This document shows positions 1 to 8,100 of a stretch of DNA of 12,056 nt, piece by piece (position 1 is the first letter of the stretch; each line of letters begins with the position of its first letter). A model generated the notes under the pieces. That model was not told the DNA's origin, made no database searches, and saw nothing but the letters and a program-made list of their open reading frames with translations. The translations under genes were made by a program, and so were the position numbers. This stretch comes from VBAS01 sp964581455 (lineage in GTDB: Bacteria > Bacteroidota > Bacteroidia > Chitinophagales > Chitinophagaceae): assembly GCA_964581455.1 (NCBI GenBank), contig CAZOOT010000101.1, positions 1 through 12,056 on the forward strand, in the 5' to 3' direction.

Positions 1-164
1 TGTTCAAACTTTTTTATATTGAGAAAAATGATGATTTGGGATAGCTGTTTTATTTACTTTACCCAGATAATCGGGACCATTAAGTTATAAGTTTTTCCTT
101 CGGTTCGATTACCTTAATTTCGAGGCAACATTGAAACGAAACTCAAGAAAAAAACCAACACTAA

Positions 165-950
165 ATGAAGACAGTAATTATTCCTATTGACTTTTCTGAA
201 ACCTCCTTAAATGCTGCCCGTTATACAGCTGAAATGCTTAGTGGTAAAGCAGATGCCAGTATAATACTTTACAACATGTATAAACATGATGATGAAGCTG
301 AAACAGCAAAAACTTATCTTGAAAGCATCAGAAAAGAATTGCTGGAGAAAGGTGATAAAAACATTGAATGTATACTTGAAAAGGGGAAAGACCTGATAGA
401 TTGCCTGGAAAGATTGGCATACCAGAAGACGGCAACATTGATCGTCATGGGAATTACCGGTAAAACATCTTTAAAACAGAAAATAATCGGTAGCCATACT
501 TTAAAGATTGCCACATGTGATGTTTGCCCTGTATTGATTGTACCTGCACAGGCAAAATTCAACGGAGTAAATAACGTAGCATTGGCTTCAGATTTTAAGG
601 ATGTGGAAGAAGTAACCCCTGTTACTTACATAAAAAGAGTTCTCGATTTCTTTAAACCTAATCTTCATATTGTAAATGTCAACAGTGAAATTCATGTTAC
701 CTTAAATGAAGAATTGGTAAAAGAAAGAAACTGGCTGGAAGAACAGTTCAACGAATACAACCCTGAATTTTACTTTATCACCACTTTCGATTTCCTGGAC
801 ACCATTGAACAATTTATCCAGGATAAGAACATTGATATAGTTATTAATGTTCCCCGGAATCATTCATTTTTTGACCGGATTTTTAAACCGAATTCCACAA
901 AAAAACTGGCTTTTCACAGCAATATCCCGGTTTTAGCTGCTCATGAATAA
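165..950 (+). CDS. Tandem universal stress protein (UspA family)
   Basis: A 261-residue cytoplasmic protein made of two Usp domains, the usual length for tandem Usp proteins. Domain 1 (about residues 1-127) starts with the typical first strand (VIIPIDFSE). Near its end it has the nucleotide-binding pattern G-2x-G-9x-G-S, seen as G96, G99, G109 and S110, followed by the closing strand CPVLIVPA. Domain 2 (about 134-260) keeps the fold pattern, from VALASDF to IPVLAAH, but where the glycine motif should be it has an RNHSFFDRIFKPNST stretch without those glycines. I therefore infer that domain 1 binds ATP and domain 2 is degenerate. Usp proteins of this type usually respond to starvation, redox or energy stress; no specific role can be read here. 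The ATG at 165 has no Shine-Dalgarno sequence but gives a complete first strand. No clear terminator follows, and 155 nt separate it from the arginase gene. Confidence 0.93.
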   Translation: MKTVIIPIDFSETSLNAARYTAEMLSGKADASIILYNMYKHDDEAETAKTYLESIRKELLEKGDKNIECILEKGKDLIDCLERLAYQKTATLIVMGITGKTSLKQKIIGSHTLKIATCDVCPVLIVPAQAKFNGVNNVALASDFKDVEEVTPVTYIKRVLDFFKPNLHIVNVNSEIHVTLNEELVKERNWLEEQFNEYNPEFYFITTFDFLDTIEQFIQDKNIDIVINVPRNHSFFDRIFKPNSTKKLAFHSNIPVLAAHE

Positions 951-995
951 TGTTTTTTTGTTGTTTCCTTATTAGGTTTAAAGGCATTCTTGAGC

Positions 996-1003
996 TAGCT
1001 TTG
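996..1003 (+). promoter_or_regulatory. Candidate -7 promoter element for the arginase gene
   Basis: TAGCTTTG is an exact match to the Bacteroidota -7 consensus TAnnTTTG. It would start transcription near 1007 and leave a leader of about 99 nt before the ATG at 1106. No good TTTG -33 element sits 19-21 nt upstream, so this is a half-supported promoter. Confidence 0.4.
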
Positions 1004-1105
1004 TTTTCCCTAAAATCGATCACTGCATCATTTTTTGCCGCCATTACAACCCATAAGCGGCCTATCTTTTCGGGATTTTTGGATGCAGGAATGAAATAAG
1101 CTTTT

Positions 1106-2053
1106 ATGAAGAATATTAAGTTGATTGAAGTGCCAACTGAAATTGGAGCCGGAACCCGTGGCGCCAGTCTTGGTGTGGAAGCTATCAAAATTGCTGCCAT
1201 GGACTTCATGAGTAATTTTTTTATTCATTTTCCTTCAGAAAAAATTCCACACGAAAACAAATTGCTTTACGAACCCATCGAATCTCCATATGCCAAGCGA
1301 ATAAAAGGCATCCAGGCTATGTATGAAAAAACAAGCAAAGCCGTGGCAGATTCCATAAAAAATAATTTTTTCCCTGTTGTATTAAGCGGTGATCATAGTG
1401 TTGCCGGGGCTACGATTACAGGCATAAAAATGGCAAAACCAAAAAGTAAATTAGGTGTGATTTGGATCGATGCACATGCCGATCTTCATACACCCTATAC
1501 TACCCCATCAGGAAATGTACATGGTATGCCATTGGCAATTGCAATTGCTGAAGACAATAAGGATTGCGCTGTTCATCAATTGGATGATGAAACAAAAAAA
1601 TATTGGGACAATCTTAAAACGATGGGAAAAATTTCACCTAAAGTTTTACCGGAGGATATTGTAATTATTTCACTTCGGGATTATGAAAAAGAAGAAAAAT
1701 ACATTATTGACAAATACAACATCAAAGTAATTTCCACAAAAGAAGTAAGGAGTAAGGGCCCGGAAAACATTGTCCGGTCCGTTGTTCGTTACCTCGATGA
1801 CTGCACAGATATCTATATAAGTTTTGATGTGGATTCTCTAGATTCATCTATTTCAAAAGGTACCGGAACTCCGGTGGGAAACGGTTTAAAGGAAAGGGAA
1901 GCTGAAGACCTGATCAGTAAGTTTATGCAAAACAGAAAGATCTGCTGTTTTGAAATTACAGAAGTCAATCCCACATTGGATAAAGAAAACCTGATGGCTG
2001 AAATTGCTTTTAATATTCTTCAGCGAAGTGTGAATGTTTTAATGATGAATTAA
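1106..2053 (+). CDS. Arginase-family ureohydrolase, probably arginase
   Basis: A 315-residue cytoplasmic enzyme of the ureohydrolase fold, expected to use two Mn ions to hydrolyse arginine to ornithine and urea. All six metal ligands are visible: H97 in SGDHS, D122, H124 and D126 in IDAHAD, and D241 and D243 in SFDVDSLD. The SGNVHGMP segment (S135, N137, H139) is the arginase-type substrate loop, which favours arginase over agmatinase or formimidoylglutamase; E286 in EITEVNP fits the guanidinium-binding Glu. Residue 128, where human arginase has a substrate-contacting Asn130, is His. An extra charged segment at about 149-178 is, as I recall, common in Bacteroidota arginases. The gene stands alone between the Usp gene and a convergent reductase, with no arginine-catabolism neighbours. 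The family is certain and the substrate likely. The start is supported by the first strand IKLIEVPTEIGAG. Confidence 0.92.
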   Translation: MKNIKLIEVPTEIGAGTRGASLGVEAIKIAAMDFMSNFFIHFPSEKIPHENKLLYEPIESPYAKRIKGIQAMYEKTSKAVADSIKNNFFPVVLSGDHSVAGATITGIKMAKPKSKLGVIWIDAHADLHTPYTTPSGNVHGMPLAIAIAEDNKDCAVHQLDDETKKYWDNLKTMGKISPKVLPEDIVIISLRDYEKEEKYIIDKYNIKVISTKEVRSKGPENIVRSVVRYLDDCTDIYISFDVDSLDSSISKGTGTPVGNGLKEREAEDLISKFMQNRKICCFEITEVNPTLDKENLMAEIAFNILQRSVNVLMMN

Positions 2054-2066
2054 AGTATTTGCATTT

Positions 2067-2092
2067 AAAAAACTTTTATCTAAAAGTTTTTT
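2067..2092. terminator. AT-rich bidirectional terminator candidate between convergent genes
   Basis: AAAAAACTTTT (2067-2077) and AAAAGTTTTTT (2082-2092) form a perfect 11-bp stem with a 4-nt ATCT loop. Each strand ends in a T-run, so it could stop transcription from the arginase gene (plus) and from the reductase (minus). It overlaps the stop codon of the reductase at 2076-2078. Only one G-C pair is present, so the hairpin is weak and termination is inferred from symmetry and position. Confidence 0.5.
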
Positions 2093-2963
2093 TAAGTCCT
2101 TCTTCAAAACTTATTGGTTCAAAACCTAATTCCTCTTTTGCTTTGGTAATCACGAAACCCGTTCTGGGCGGACGTTTGGCGGCTTGTGAAAAATCATTTG
2201 CAGTTACTTTTTTTATACATGATGCATCCAAATTCAGGAAGCCGGCTGTTTTAATAGCCATTTCATAAGGTGTTAAAACTTCGTTCCCTGAAATATGAAA
2301 AACACCACAGGCTCTTTTTTCTATTCCCAATACTATTCCTTTCGCCAGGTCATCCACATATGTGGGAGTTCTGATCTGGTCATCTACCACTTTGTATTCA
2401 TCGCTTTTTTCCAATTTTTGTTTTACCAGGTCTAAAAAATTATCCCTGCCTGAATGATTTTTCCCATACACCAATACCGTTCTGATAATGGCCCAATCAT
2501 ATTCATAATCTTTTACAGCTTCTTCTGCTTCCATTTTTGTTCTCCCATAATAATTTATTGGCCTCGGGGCATCTTCTTCCGTATACATTCCTTTATCTCC
2601 ATCAAAAATAAAATCTGTTGAAAGAAATATAAAATAGCTTTTGTATTCTTCAGCATTTATAAGAAGTTGCACTGTTCCTTCTACATTCACGACATAAGCT
2701 TTCATTGGGTTTATCTCACATTCATCCGGTTTGCTCATCGCTCCTGCATGAATGACCACATCAGGTTTAATCATCTCAAAAACGTCATGAATTGAAAATG
2801 GATCACTAAAATCCATTTCTACATATTTAAAATTCTTATTCCCGGTAAATGGCAAACGACATTCTCCTGTTCCTGAAGCTATAACTGAGAAATCTTTTTC
2901 AAGTAATTGCTGAACAAGATAATGCCCAAGAAAACCATTGGCGCCTGTGATGAGGACTTTCAT
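2076..2963 (-). CDS. RmlD-like SDR reductase (dTDP-4-dehydrorhamnose reductase family)
   Basis: A 295-residue extended short-chain dehydrogenase of normal RmlD length. The N-terminal Rossmann motif is TGANGFLG (residues 6-13). The hallmark LSTDFIFDG (114-122) supplies catalytic S115 or T116, and the YxxxK pair is Y139 and K143 in NYYGRTKMEAE. The C-terminal part, with RTPTYVDDLAKGI and VFHISGNE, matches the RmlD substrate-binding region. Proteins like this reduce 4-keto-6-deoxy sugar nucleotides with NAD(P)H to make dTDP-L-rhamnose or a related sugar. No rmlA, rmlB or rmlC homologue is nearby, so the true substrate may be another nucleotide sugar or an unrelated keto group. It is a single-gene unit converging on the arginase gene. 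An exact -7 promoter element lies 4 nt upstream of the ATG, which would give an almost leaderless mRNA. The start is fixed by the nucleotide-binding strand MKVLITGANG. Confidence 0.88.
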   Translation of the reverse strand: MKVLITGANGFLGHYLVQQLLEKDFSVIASGTGECRLPFTGNKNFKYVEMDFSDPFSIHDVFEMIKPDVVIHAGAMSKPDECEINPMKAYVVNVEGTVQLLINAEEYKSYFIFLSTDFIFDGDKGMYTEEDAPRPINYYGRTKMEAEEAVKDYEYDWAIIRTVLVYGKNHSGRDNFLDLVKQKLEKSDEYKVVDDQIRTPTYVDDLAKGIVLGIEKRACGVFHISGNEVLTPYEMAIKTAGFLNLDASCIKKVTANDFSQAAKRPPRTGFVITKAKEELGFEPISFEEGLKKTFR

Positions 2964-2967
2964 GAAA

Positions 2968-2975
2968 CAAATGTA
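2968..2975 (-). promoter_or_regulatory. -7 element abutting the SDR start codon
   Basis: Read on the minus strand this is TACATTTG, an exact TAnnTTTG match, only 4 nt from the ATG at 2963. If it is used, transcription would begin at about 2964. No TTTG -33 partner is visible at the right distance, so it may be chance in AT-rich DNA. Confidence 0.3.
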
Positions 2976-3058
2976 TCCTAATTATAAAAGTCTTTTTACA
3001 TGTATTTTAAAAAATGACACTTGCTACTTATTTAATATTTTAAAAATCTGTGTTGAAT

Positions 3059-3086
3059 AAAAAAGCCTCTCAAAATAATGAGAGGC
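3059..3086 (-). terminator. Rho-independent terminator of tRNA-Arg
   Basis: On the minus strand a 7-bp GC-rich stem, GCCTCTC (3080-3086) with GAGAGGC (3065-3071), encloses an 8-nt loop and is followed by six T residues (3064-3059). It begins 4 nt after the tRNA 3' end, which fits a monocistronic tRNA unit. Confidence 0.88.
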
Positions 3087-3090
3087 CTTG

Positions 3091-3164
3091 TGATCCCGTC
3101 AGGATTCAAACCTGAAACCTTCTGATCCGTAGTCAGATGCTCTATTCAGTTGAGCTACGGGACC
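3091..3164 (-). tRNA. tRNA-Arg (anticodon ACG)
   Basis: On the minus strand the 74-nt sequence folds as a full cloverleaf. The acceptor stem pairs GGTCCCG with CGGGATC (one G-U pair) and ends in discriminator A. The D-arm is GCTCAACTGAATAGAGC. The anticodon arm is TCTGA-CTACGGA-TCAGA, giving anticodon ACG. The T-arm carries the GGTTTGAATCC box. Adenosine 34 should be edited to inosine by TadA, so it reads CGU, CGC and CGA. The 3' CCA is not encoded (CAA follows), so it must be added after transcription. The tRNA has its own promoter and terminator. Confidence 0.97.
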
Positions 3165-3184
3165 AATAATTGAATGTTGGGCGG

Positions 3185-3216
3185 CAAAAATAGGTCAAAA
3201 TGAGATGAGTGCCAAA
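3185..3216 (-). promoter_or_regulatory. Bacteroidota-type promoter of tRNA-Arg
   Basis: On the minus strand TTTG (3216-3213), a 20-nt spacer and TATTTTTG (3192-3185) match the Bacteroidota housekeeping sigma consensus TTTG-N(about 19)-TAnnTTTG exactly in both boxes. Transcription would start near 3181, about 17 nt before the mature tRNA 5' end. It is the best promoter in the window and supports the assignment to this phylum. Confidence 0.8.
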
Positions 3217-3477
3217 CCTTGTATATGCTGATAATTTCAAATTTTTATTGGGTAGAATAATGAAAATCGAACCATTCAGCATGTTGTTTTTCCGGGGAAA
3301 AAAGACCCTAAAAAAATTAGTTATTTATGACAATTAAACGCTCTTGATTTTTCCTATGTTGAAATAATAAGTTTCAACGATAATGAATTTAATTATCCTA
3401 CCAATATAATTCCTGGTTTTTAAAAATATTCTGAACTCAATAAAACGACGCTAATTAATAGACTTCTTTATTGTTTA
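3217..3477. other. Intergenic region without a recognisable gene
   Basis: This AT-rich stretch lies between the tRNA promoter and the end of the amidohydrolase gene. I see no coding frame with family features and no RNA gene. The one structured element is the inverted repeat GTTGAAA (3358-3364) and TTTCAAC (3372-3378), 7 bp with a 7-nt loop and no T-run on either side, so it is not an intrinsic terminator. No GC-rich terminator for the amidohydrolase was found here either. Confidence 0.5.
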
Positions 3478-5070
3478 TTAAGGCTTGAATTCTCCCATTC
3501 CCGGTTGTCTCAATTTCCATCCGGTTTTTGCTTTTTCCTCATCTACCATTTTCTTTACATCTGCCAATAATTTTTTAGCATCATAAACAATACCATCCTT
3601 GATGGTAAACTGAACACCTCCTACCCTTACTACTTTATTTTCATTATTTACCTTAATAGCTCCAGTACCGTAAAGTATCTGCAAATTTTCAAGCGGGTTT
3701 GCATCTATTATCAGCAGATCGGCAAGCTTTCCAATTTCTACTGATCCAAGTTCTTTATCTACCCCCAATGCCTGTGCTCCTGACAAAGTAGCTGAACGTA
3801 TAACCTCTAATGGATGGAAACCTGCTTCTCTTAAAAGTTCAAGTTCCCTGATATATCCAAATCCATAGGTTTGATAAATGAATCCATTATCACTTCCGGC
3901 AGTTACTCTTCCACCCCTGTTTTTATACTCGTTGATAAAAGTCATCCAAAGGCGATAGTTTTCTTTCCAGGCTACTTCCTGTTCAGTACCCCAATTAAAC
4001 CAATAAGAACCATGCGAAACACGGTTAGGCTCATAAAATTTCCAAAGAGAAGGCAATGTATAATCTTCATGCCATTCCAGTCTCCTGGTTTTATGCAGAT
4101 CGCGGCTGGCCTCGTAAATATTAAATGTAGGATCCAGCGTAAAATCCAGTTTTAATAATTCATTCATCACTTTATTCCAATGATCTGAATATGATTTGGC
4201 AGCCTGTTGCCATAATTTTCCTGCATTCTCAAACCGGTGTTGCTCATCATTGTAATTATAGTCCAAAGGATAATCCTGAATAGTTCTGTCAGCAAACAAC
4301 GCTTCCGGCAAACCATACCAGTGTTCCATGGATGTCATACCGGCTCTGGCTGAATTCAATACATTCCATTGCGCAACGCTCATTTGTGCATGATGGCAAG
4401 TAGACCTTAATCCCAATTTTTTGTTTTCACGGATGGCTGCATCCATTATTTGTGGAGCTGCTCCAAAAAACTTTATTCCGTCCGCTCCTTTTTTAGCATT
4501 TTCTCTCACCCATTCTATAGCAGCTTCCGGGGAACTGATCGTTTGATTTGCTCCCTGCCCGAAAGCAGTATATGCAAAAATTCTTGGTGCCGTTATTTTT
4601 CCTTCGAGGCTTTTCTTTTTTTGATCCAATACCCAGTCCAATCCATTTCCACAACTGGGATCTTTGATCGTGGTTATACCATGTGCCATCCAAAGCTTGA
4701 AAACATATTCTGCAGGAGTTCCCTGCTGTGTGCCACCGATATGGCCATGCATGTCAATAAAACCGGGCATTACATACATTCCTTCACAATTCATTTCCTT
4801 ACCGCCATCTTTCAGCTTAGGCCTGGATTCATTTTTTATTGGTACTCCGGGATAACCCACATTGGCAATTTGAACAATCTTGTTTTTTTCAATCACAATA
4901 TCAACCGGACCAATGGGAGGTGCCCCTGTACCATTGATCAAAGTAACTCCCCTGATGATCAGCTGTGGCCAGGGACCTTCGCCTTCTTTTACTTCAGGAG
5001 CTTTTTTAATTTGTGCAGACAGCGTAAGATTTAATCCGAGTGCTAAAAAAAATAAATATAATTTTCTCAT
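3478..5070 (-). CDS. Exported metal-dependent amidohydrolase (imidazolonepropionase-like)
   Basis: A 530-residue enzyme of the amidohydrolase superfamily. A Sec signal peptide (residues 1-19, SPase I site LSA|Q) places it in the periplasm or outside the cell. The chain opens with the family's small beta-sandwich (LIIRGVTLINGTG, about 37-49). The metal motif is H108-G-H110 in MPGFIDMHGHIGG. K200 in DGIKFFG is a candidate carboxylated metal-bridging Lys, with H226/H227, H250 in MEHW, and catalytic D394 in AGSDNGF. It closes with the usual GKLADLLIIDANPL strand. Related enzymes hydrolyse dipeptides, lactams or similar amides; the substrate cannot be read here. The stretch between H250 and D394 (about 140 residues, rich in Trp and Tyr) is long for the family and helps explain a length above the usual 400-450. 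It starts 69 nt downstream of the caspase-TPR gene on the same strand and could be co-transcribed. Confidence 0.88.
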   Translation of the reverse strand: MRKLYLFFLALGLNLTLSAQIKKAPEVKEGEGPWPQLIIRGVTLINGTGAPPIGPVDIVIEKNKIVQIANVGYPGVPIKNESRPKLKDGGKEMNCEGMYVMPGFIDMHGHIGGTQQGTPAEYVFKLWMAHGITTIKDPSCGNGLDWVLDQKKKSLEGKITAPRIFAYTAFGQGANQTISSPEAAIEWVRENAKKGADGIKFFGAAPQIMDAAIRENKKLGLRSTCHHAQMSVAQWNVLNSARAGMTSMEHWYGLPEALFADRTIQDYPLDYNYNDEQHRFENAGKLWQQAAKSYSDHWNKVMNELLKLDFTLDPTFNIYEASRDLHKTRRLEWHEDYTLPSLWKFYEPNRVSHGSYWFNWGTEQEVAWKENYRLWMTFINEYKNRGGRVTAGSDNGFIYQTYGFGYIRELELLREAGFHPLEVIRSATLSGAQALGVDKELGSVEIGKLADLLIIDANPLENLQILYGTGAIKVNNENKVVRVGGVQFTIKDGIVYDAKKLLADVKKMVDEEKAKTGWKLRQPGMGEFKP

Positions 5071-5085
5071 GGGAATAAATTAAAC

Positions 5086-5114
5086 CAAGGAAATTACAGC
5101 AAAACCGTTCCTTG
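5086..5114 (-). promoter_or_regulatory. Inverted repeat between caspase-TPR and amidohydrolase genes
   Basis: CAAGGAA (5086-5092) and TTCCTTG (5108-5114) are perfect 7-bp arms separated by 15 nt. They lie in the 69-nt gap ahead of the amidohydrolase start. There is no T-run, so it is not a normal terminator. It might be an operator, an mRNA processing stem, or chance. A near-consensus -7 element (TTAATTTG, 5124-5117 on the minus strand) lies beside it. Confidence 0.3.
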
Positions 5115-5139
5115 AACAAATTAAAAAACCTTTTGTGGG

Positions 5140-8100
5140 TTATTGATGATCCCTGGGATTAAACTTAAGCGGGAAATATTTTTTCAGCAAATTCAGGTAC
5201 GCAGGTAATTTTCTTAACGATTCAAGATCGGGTTCTATACTCAAAAACTCATAACTATTGTACCCGTTTATAAATGCATTTTCCAGAGCTTTTAATGCGT
5301 TTTCAGTTTTCGAATTCCTGGCATAACTACAAGCAAGATAATAATAGGCCCTGCTGTTTTTCGGGTTTAATGCAACTGCTTTTTCAAAATGAACCGATGC
5401 GGAATCCAAAAAACCCATATTGAGATAAGTTGTTCCCAAACTCAGTTGCGGATTAAAATAATCAGGCTGAATAACCAGCGCTTTTTTAAAGGCGTCAACA
5501 GCTGATTCGTATTGTGTCCAATTGAAGTAAACCGCCCCCAGGTTATTATATCCAAGCGCATTTGCAGGATTGTAATCAATTGCCCTCTTATACCATGCAG
5601 CAGCAGAATCATAGTTCTCAATATCAAAATATAAACGACCCAAACCATTATATAAGAAAGTTCCCTTTAAGCCTTTTTCAATTGTTTTTTTGTAAAAATA
5701 AATTGCAGAGTCATACTCATTGTTTTGCTTAAAAACCAATTCCAGCGCCGATAATGCATCGGTATTTTCAGGATGATCCTCTACAATTTTTCTGAAATAA
5801 TTTTTTGCTCCCACATAATCTCTTTTCTGGGACAGAACGATCCCCATATTATAAGCTGATGATACAAGATCTGATTTTAAAGCCAATGCTTTTGTATAAT
5901 AAAATTCAGCAGAATCAAGTTTTTTTAACTTGAAAAAAATAAGCCCGAGGTTATTGGTGGCATATGGGTTTTCCGGACTGATATTGATAACCCTTTTAAA
6001 ATACCGGGATGCCGAATCAAATAAGTCCTGCGAATAAAAATTAAGACCAATATTATTCAACACAATCGTATTGTCAGGATTTAAATCCAGTCCTTTTTGA
6101 TAATAATACCTGGCTGAATCAAATTGCTTCAGTTCATTAAACATCATTCCCATCTGATTAAATCCCCTGAAATTCGTGCCATTAAGAGCAATAGCTTTCA
6201 TATAATAATACCTGGCAGAATCGTATTGTTTTCCGCTTGCATATAATTTTCCAAGATTTATGAATGGCGCATCATAATTAGGATCGTAAATAGCAGCCTG
6301 AATAAAATAACTTCTGGCAGAATCCACCTGGTTAATTTCCTGGAAAAACTGACCCAGGTAATTATTGGTAATTAATTTATCCGGGTAGAGCTGCATCGCT
6401 TTTTGATAATATGCTTTTGCAGAATCATACATCCTTATATCAGTGAATACCCGGCTTATTCCATTATAGGCATTGAAAAATTTCGGATCTGCATCAATGC
6501 TTTTTTTGAAAAAACTAATAGCACTTTCAAACTGCCTCAACTCTCTCAGTAACCAACCCATATTATTGTTGGCAGAAACATTTTCAGGATCAAGAATTAA
6601 AGCTTTACGATAGTATGCTTCTGCCGAATCCAACTGCCTGTGCTGATAATAGAAAAAGCCAAGATCCACATATGCATCCGGCCTGGAATCATCAACAGCA
6701 AGAGCTTTTTTAAAATAGACTAATGCGGAGTCAGAAATATTTTTCCTGTTAAATGCACTCGCAATATTAAAATAGGGATAACGCCATAAAGGAGCCTGAA
6801 CAATTGCCATTTTTGCAAAATATATGGCACTATCCGGTTTATTGTTTTCCAGTTCCAGAGAGGAGAGTGTATTGAGAATATAAGCGGCAGTCGGATCAGC
6901 TCTGTATGCTTCCATTGCATCCCGAATGGCCTGTTTTAAACCCTCTGTACTTCCGCCTTTGTCGAGGTAGCCATGAGCTTTAAAGAAAAAATTCTTTGCT
7001 ATTAACCTGCGTCGGAAGCCTTCATCATCAATCTCTCCGTATTCGATTGCTTTTTCAAGCATTTTTGCAACTTCAGAAAAATCCTGCCGGGCTACTTTTT
7101 CCATCCTGTCAAGACTATTGGAAATTTCATCCGATTTCTCATCAGCATCTAATTGAGACCGGACTCTTTGAATAGAAGTAACATCTCTTCCTTCCAGGTA
7201 CAGGTTTATCTTGGTTTGTGCAAAATTTATAAACTCGGTTGCCAGATCTAATTTGGCATCATGTGTGTAACTGCTGTTTGGAGCCAGGCTGTTTAATTTC
7301 TGAAAATAGCTTTCAGCAGAATTTCCATTTCCGGAAAGATTTAATTGCTTCAGTGCCTTGTTGAATGAATTATAAAGATCAAGAATTGAGGTATCTGCTA
7401 CATCATAAATACCACGTGTCTTAACATTTCTTGTAATTGCATCAATTTCGCTTCCTTGTATCTGGCTTCTCAATTGTTTTGCCAGGATCCATTTCCGCAT
7501 AAAAGCAGTATCAATTTTTGAAATAACCTTCATCTTATTTTCATCACAACATAAAAAGGGCTCCTGTTTCTTCTTGTATTTATCCTGTGCAATTGATGGT
7601 ACTGTTAGTTGCACATAGTTTTGTAATTCTTCCAGTGTAACCAGGTTATCCGGATTCTCTTTATTATCTGCAAGGCCAACCAATCCATCTACAAGATAAT
7701 AAGTAAATAATCCATGTCCGGTGCCAATAGCCGCATCTTCCAGCGACTCCTGGCCTGCTCCTGTTGCGAGCATGATAATTTCACCTGCCTGCTTTTCAGA
7801 AATGGCAGCTGTCAATAATTGTTGTCCTTCGCCTCCTCCCGGCAATTCATTGGTACGGCAGGCGTCCATTATAAAAATCACTTCCACTCCTTTCCGGCTA
7901 TGTTCAGCGATTTTTACTTTCAAATTATAAAGCTGGATTGTGCCCGTGATCAAATAATTATTTTTATCTCCGGCAGGATTACAATCATAAGTCAGATAAA
8001 AAAATTCATCAGCGCTGATCGCATCTCCATGACCAGCCATATAGATATATAGACGATCACCTTCCTGTAACTTTTTATTTCTTAACCATGACATTCCCTT

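Noticed and set aside
88..122. Promoter-like boxes upstream of the Usp gene (TAAGTTTT, TAATTTCG)
   Set aside because: Each differs from TAnnTTTG by one base and neither has a TTTG partner at the right distance, so they are no better than chance in AT-rich DNA.
980..1005. Possible terminator after the Usp gene (AAAG ... CTTT)
   Set aside because: Only 4 bp pair around a long loop with no T-run directly after, and the same bases hold a better promoter match.
883..1209. Minus-strand frames of 108 and 66 codons across the Usp-arginase gap
   Set aside because: Both overlap the ends of well-supported plus-strand genes and show no family features.
4450..5034. A 194-codon plus-strand open frame opposite the amidohydrolase
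   Set aside because: It lies wholly antisense to a gene with clear active-site motifs, and its translation (rich in Ser, Phe, Cys, Ile) has no domain pattern. It is a shadow of the codon use on the other strand.
5203..6936. Regular 102-bp spacing that could suggest a CRISPR or tandem-repeat array
   Set aside because: The period equals 34 codons in frame, the units are not identical in DNA, and they encode TPR helices.
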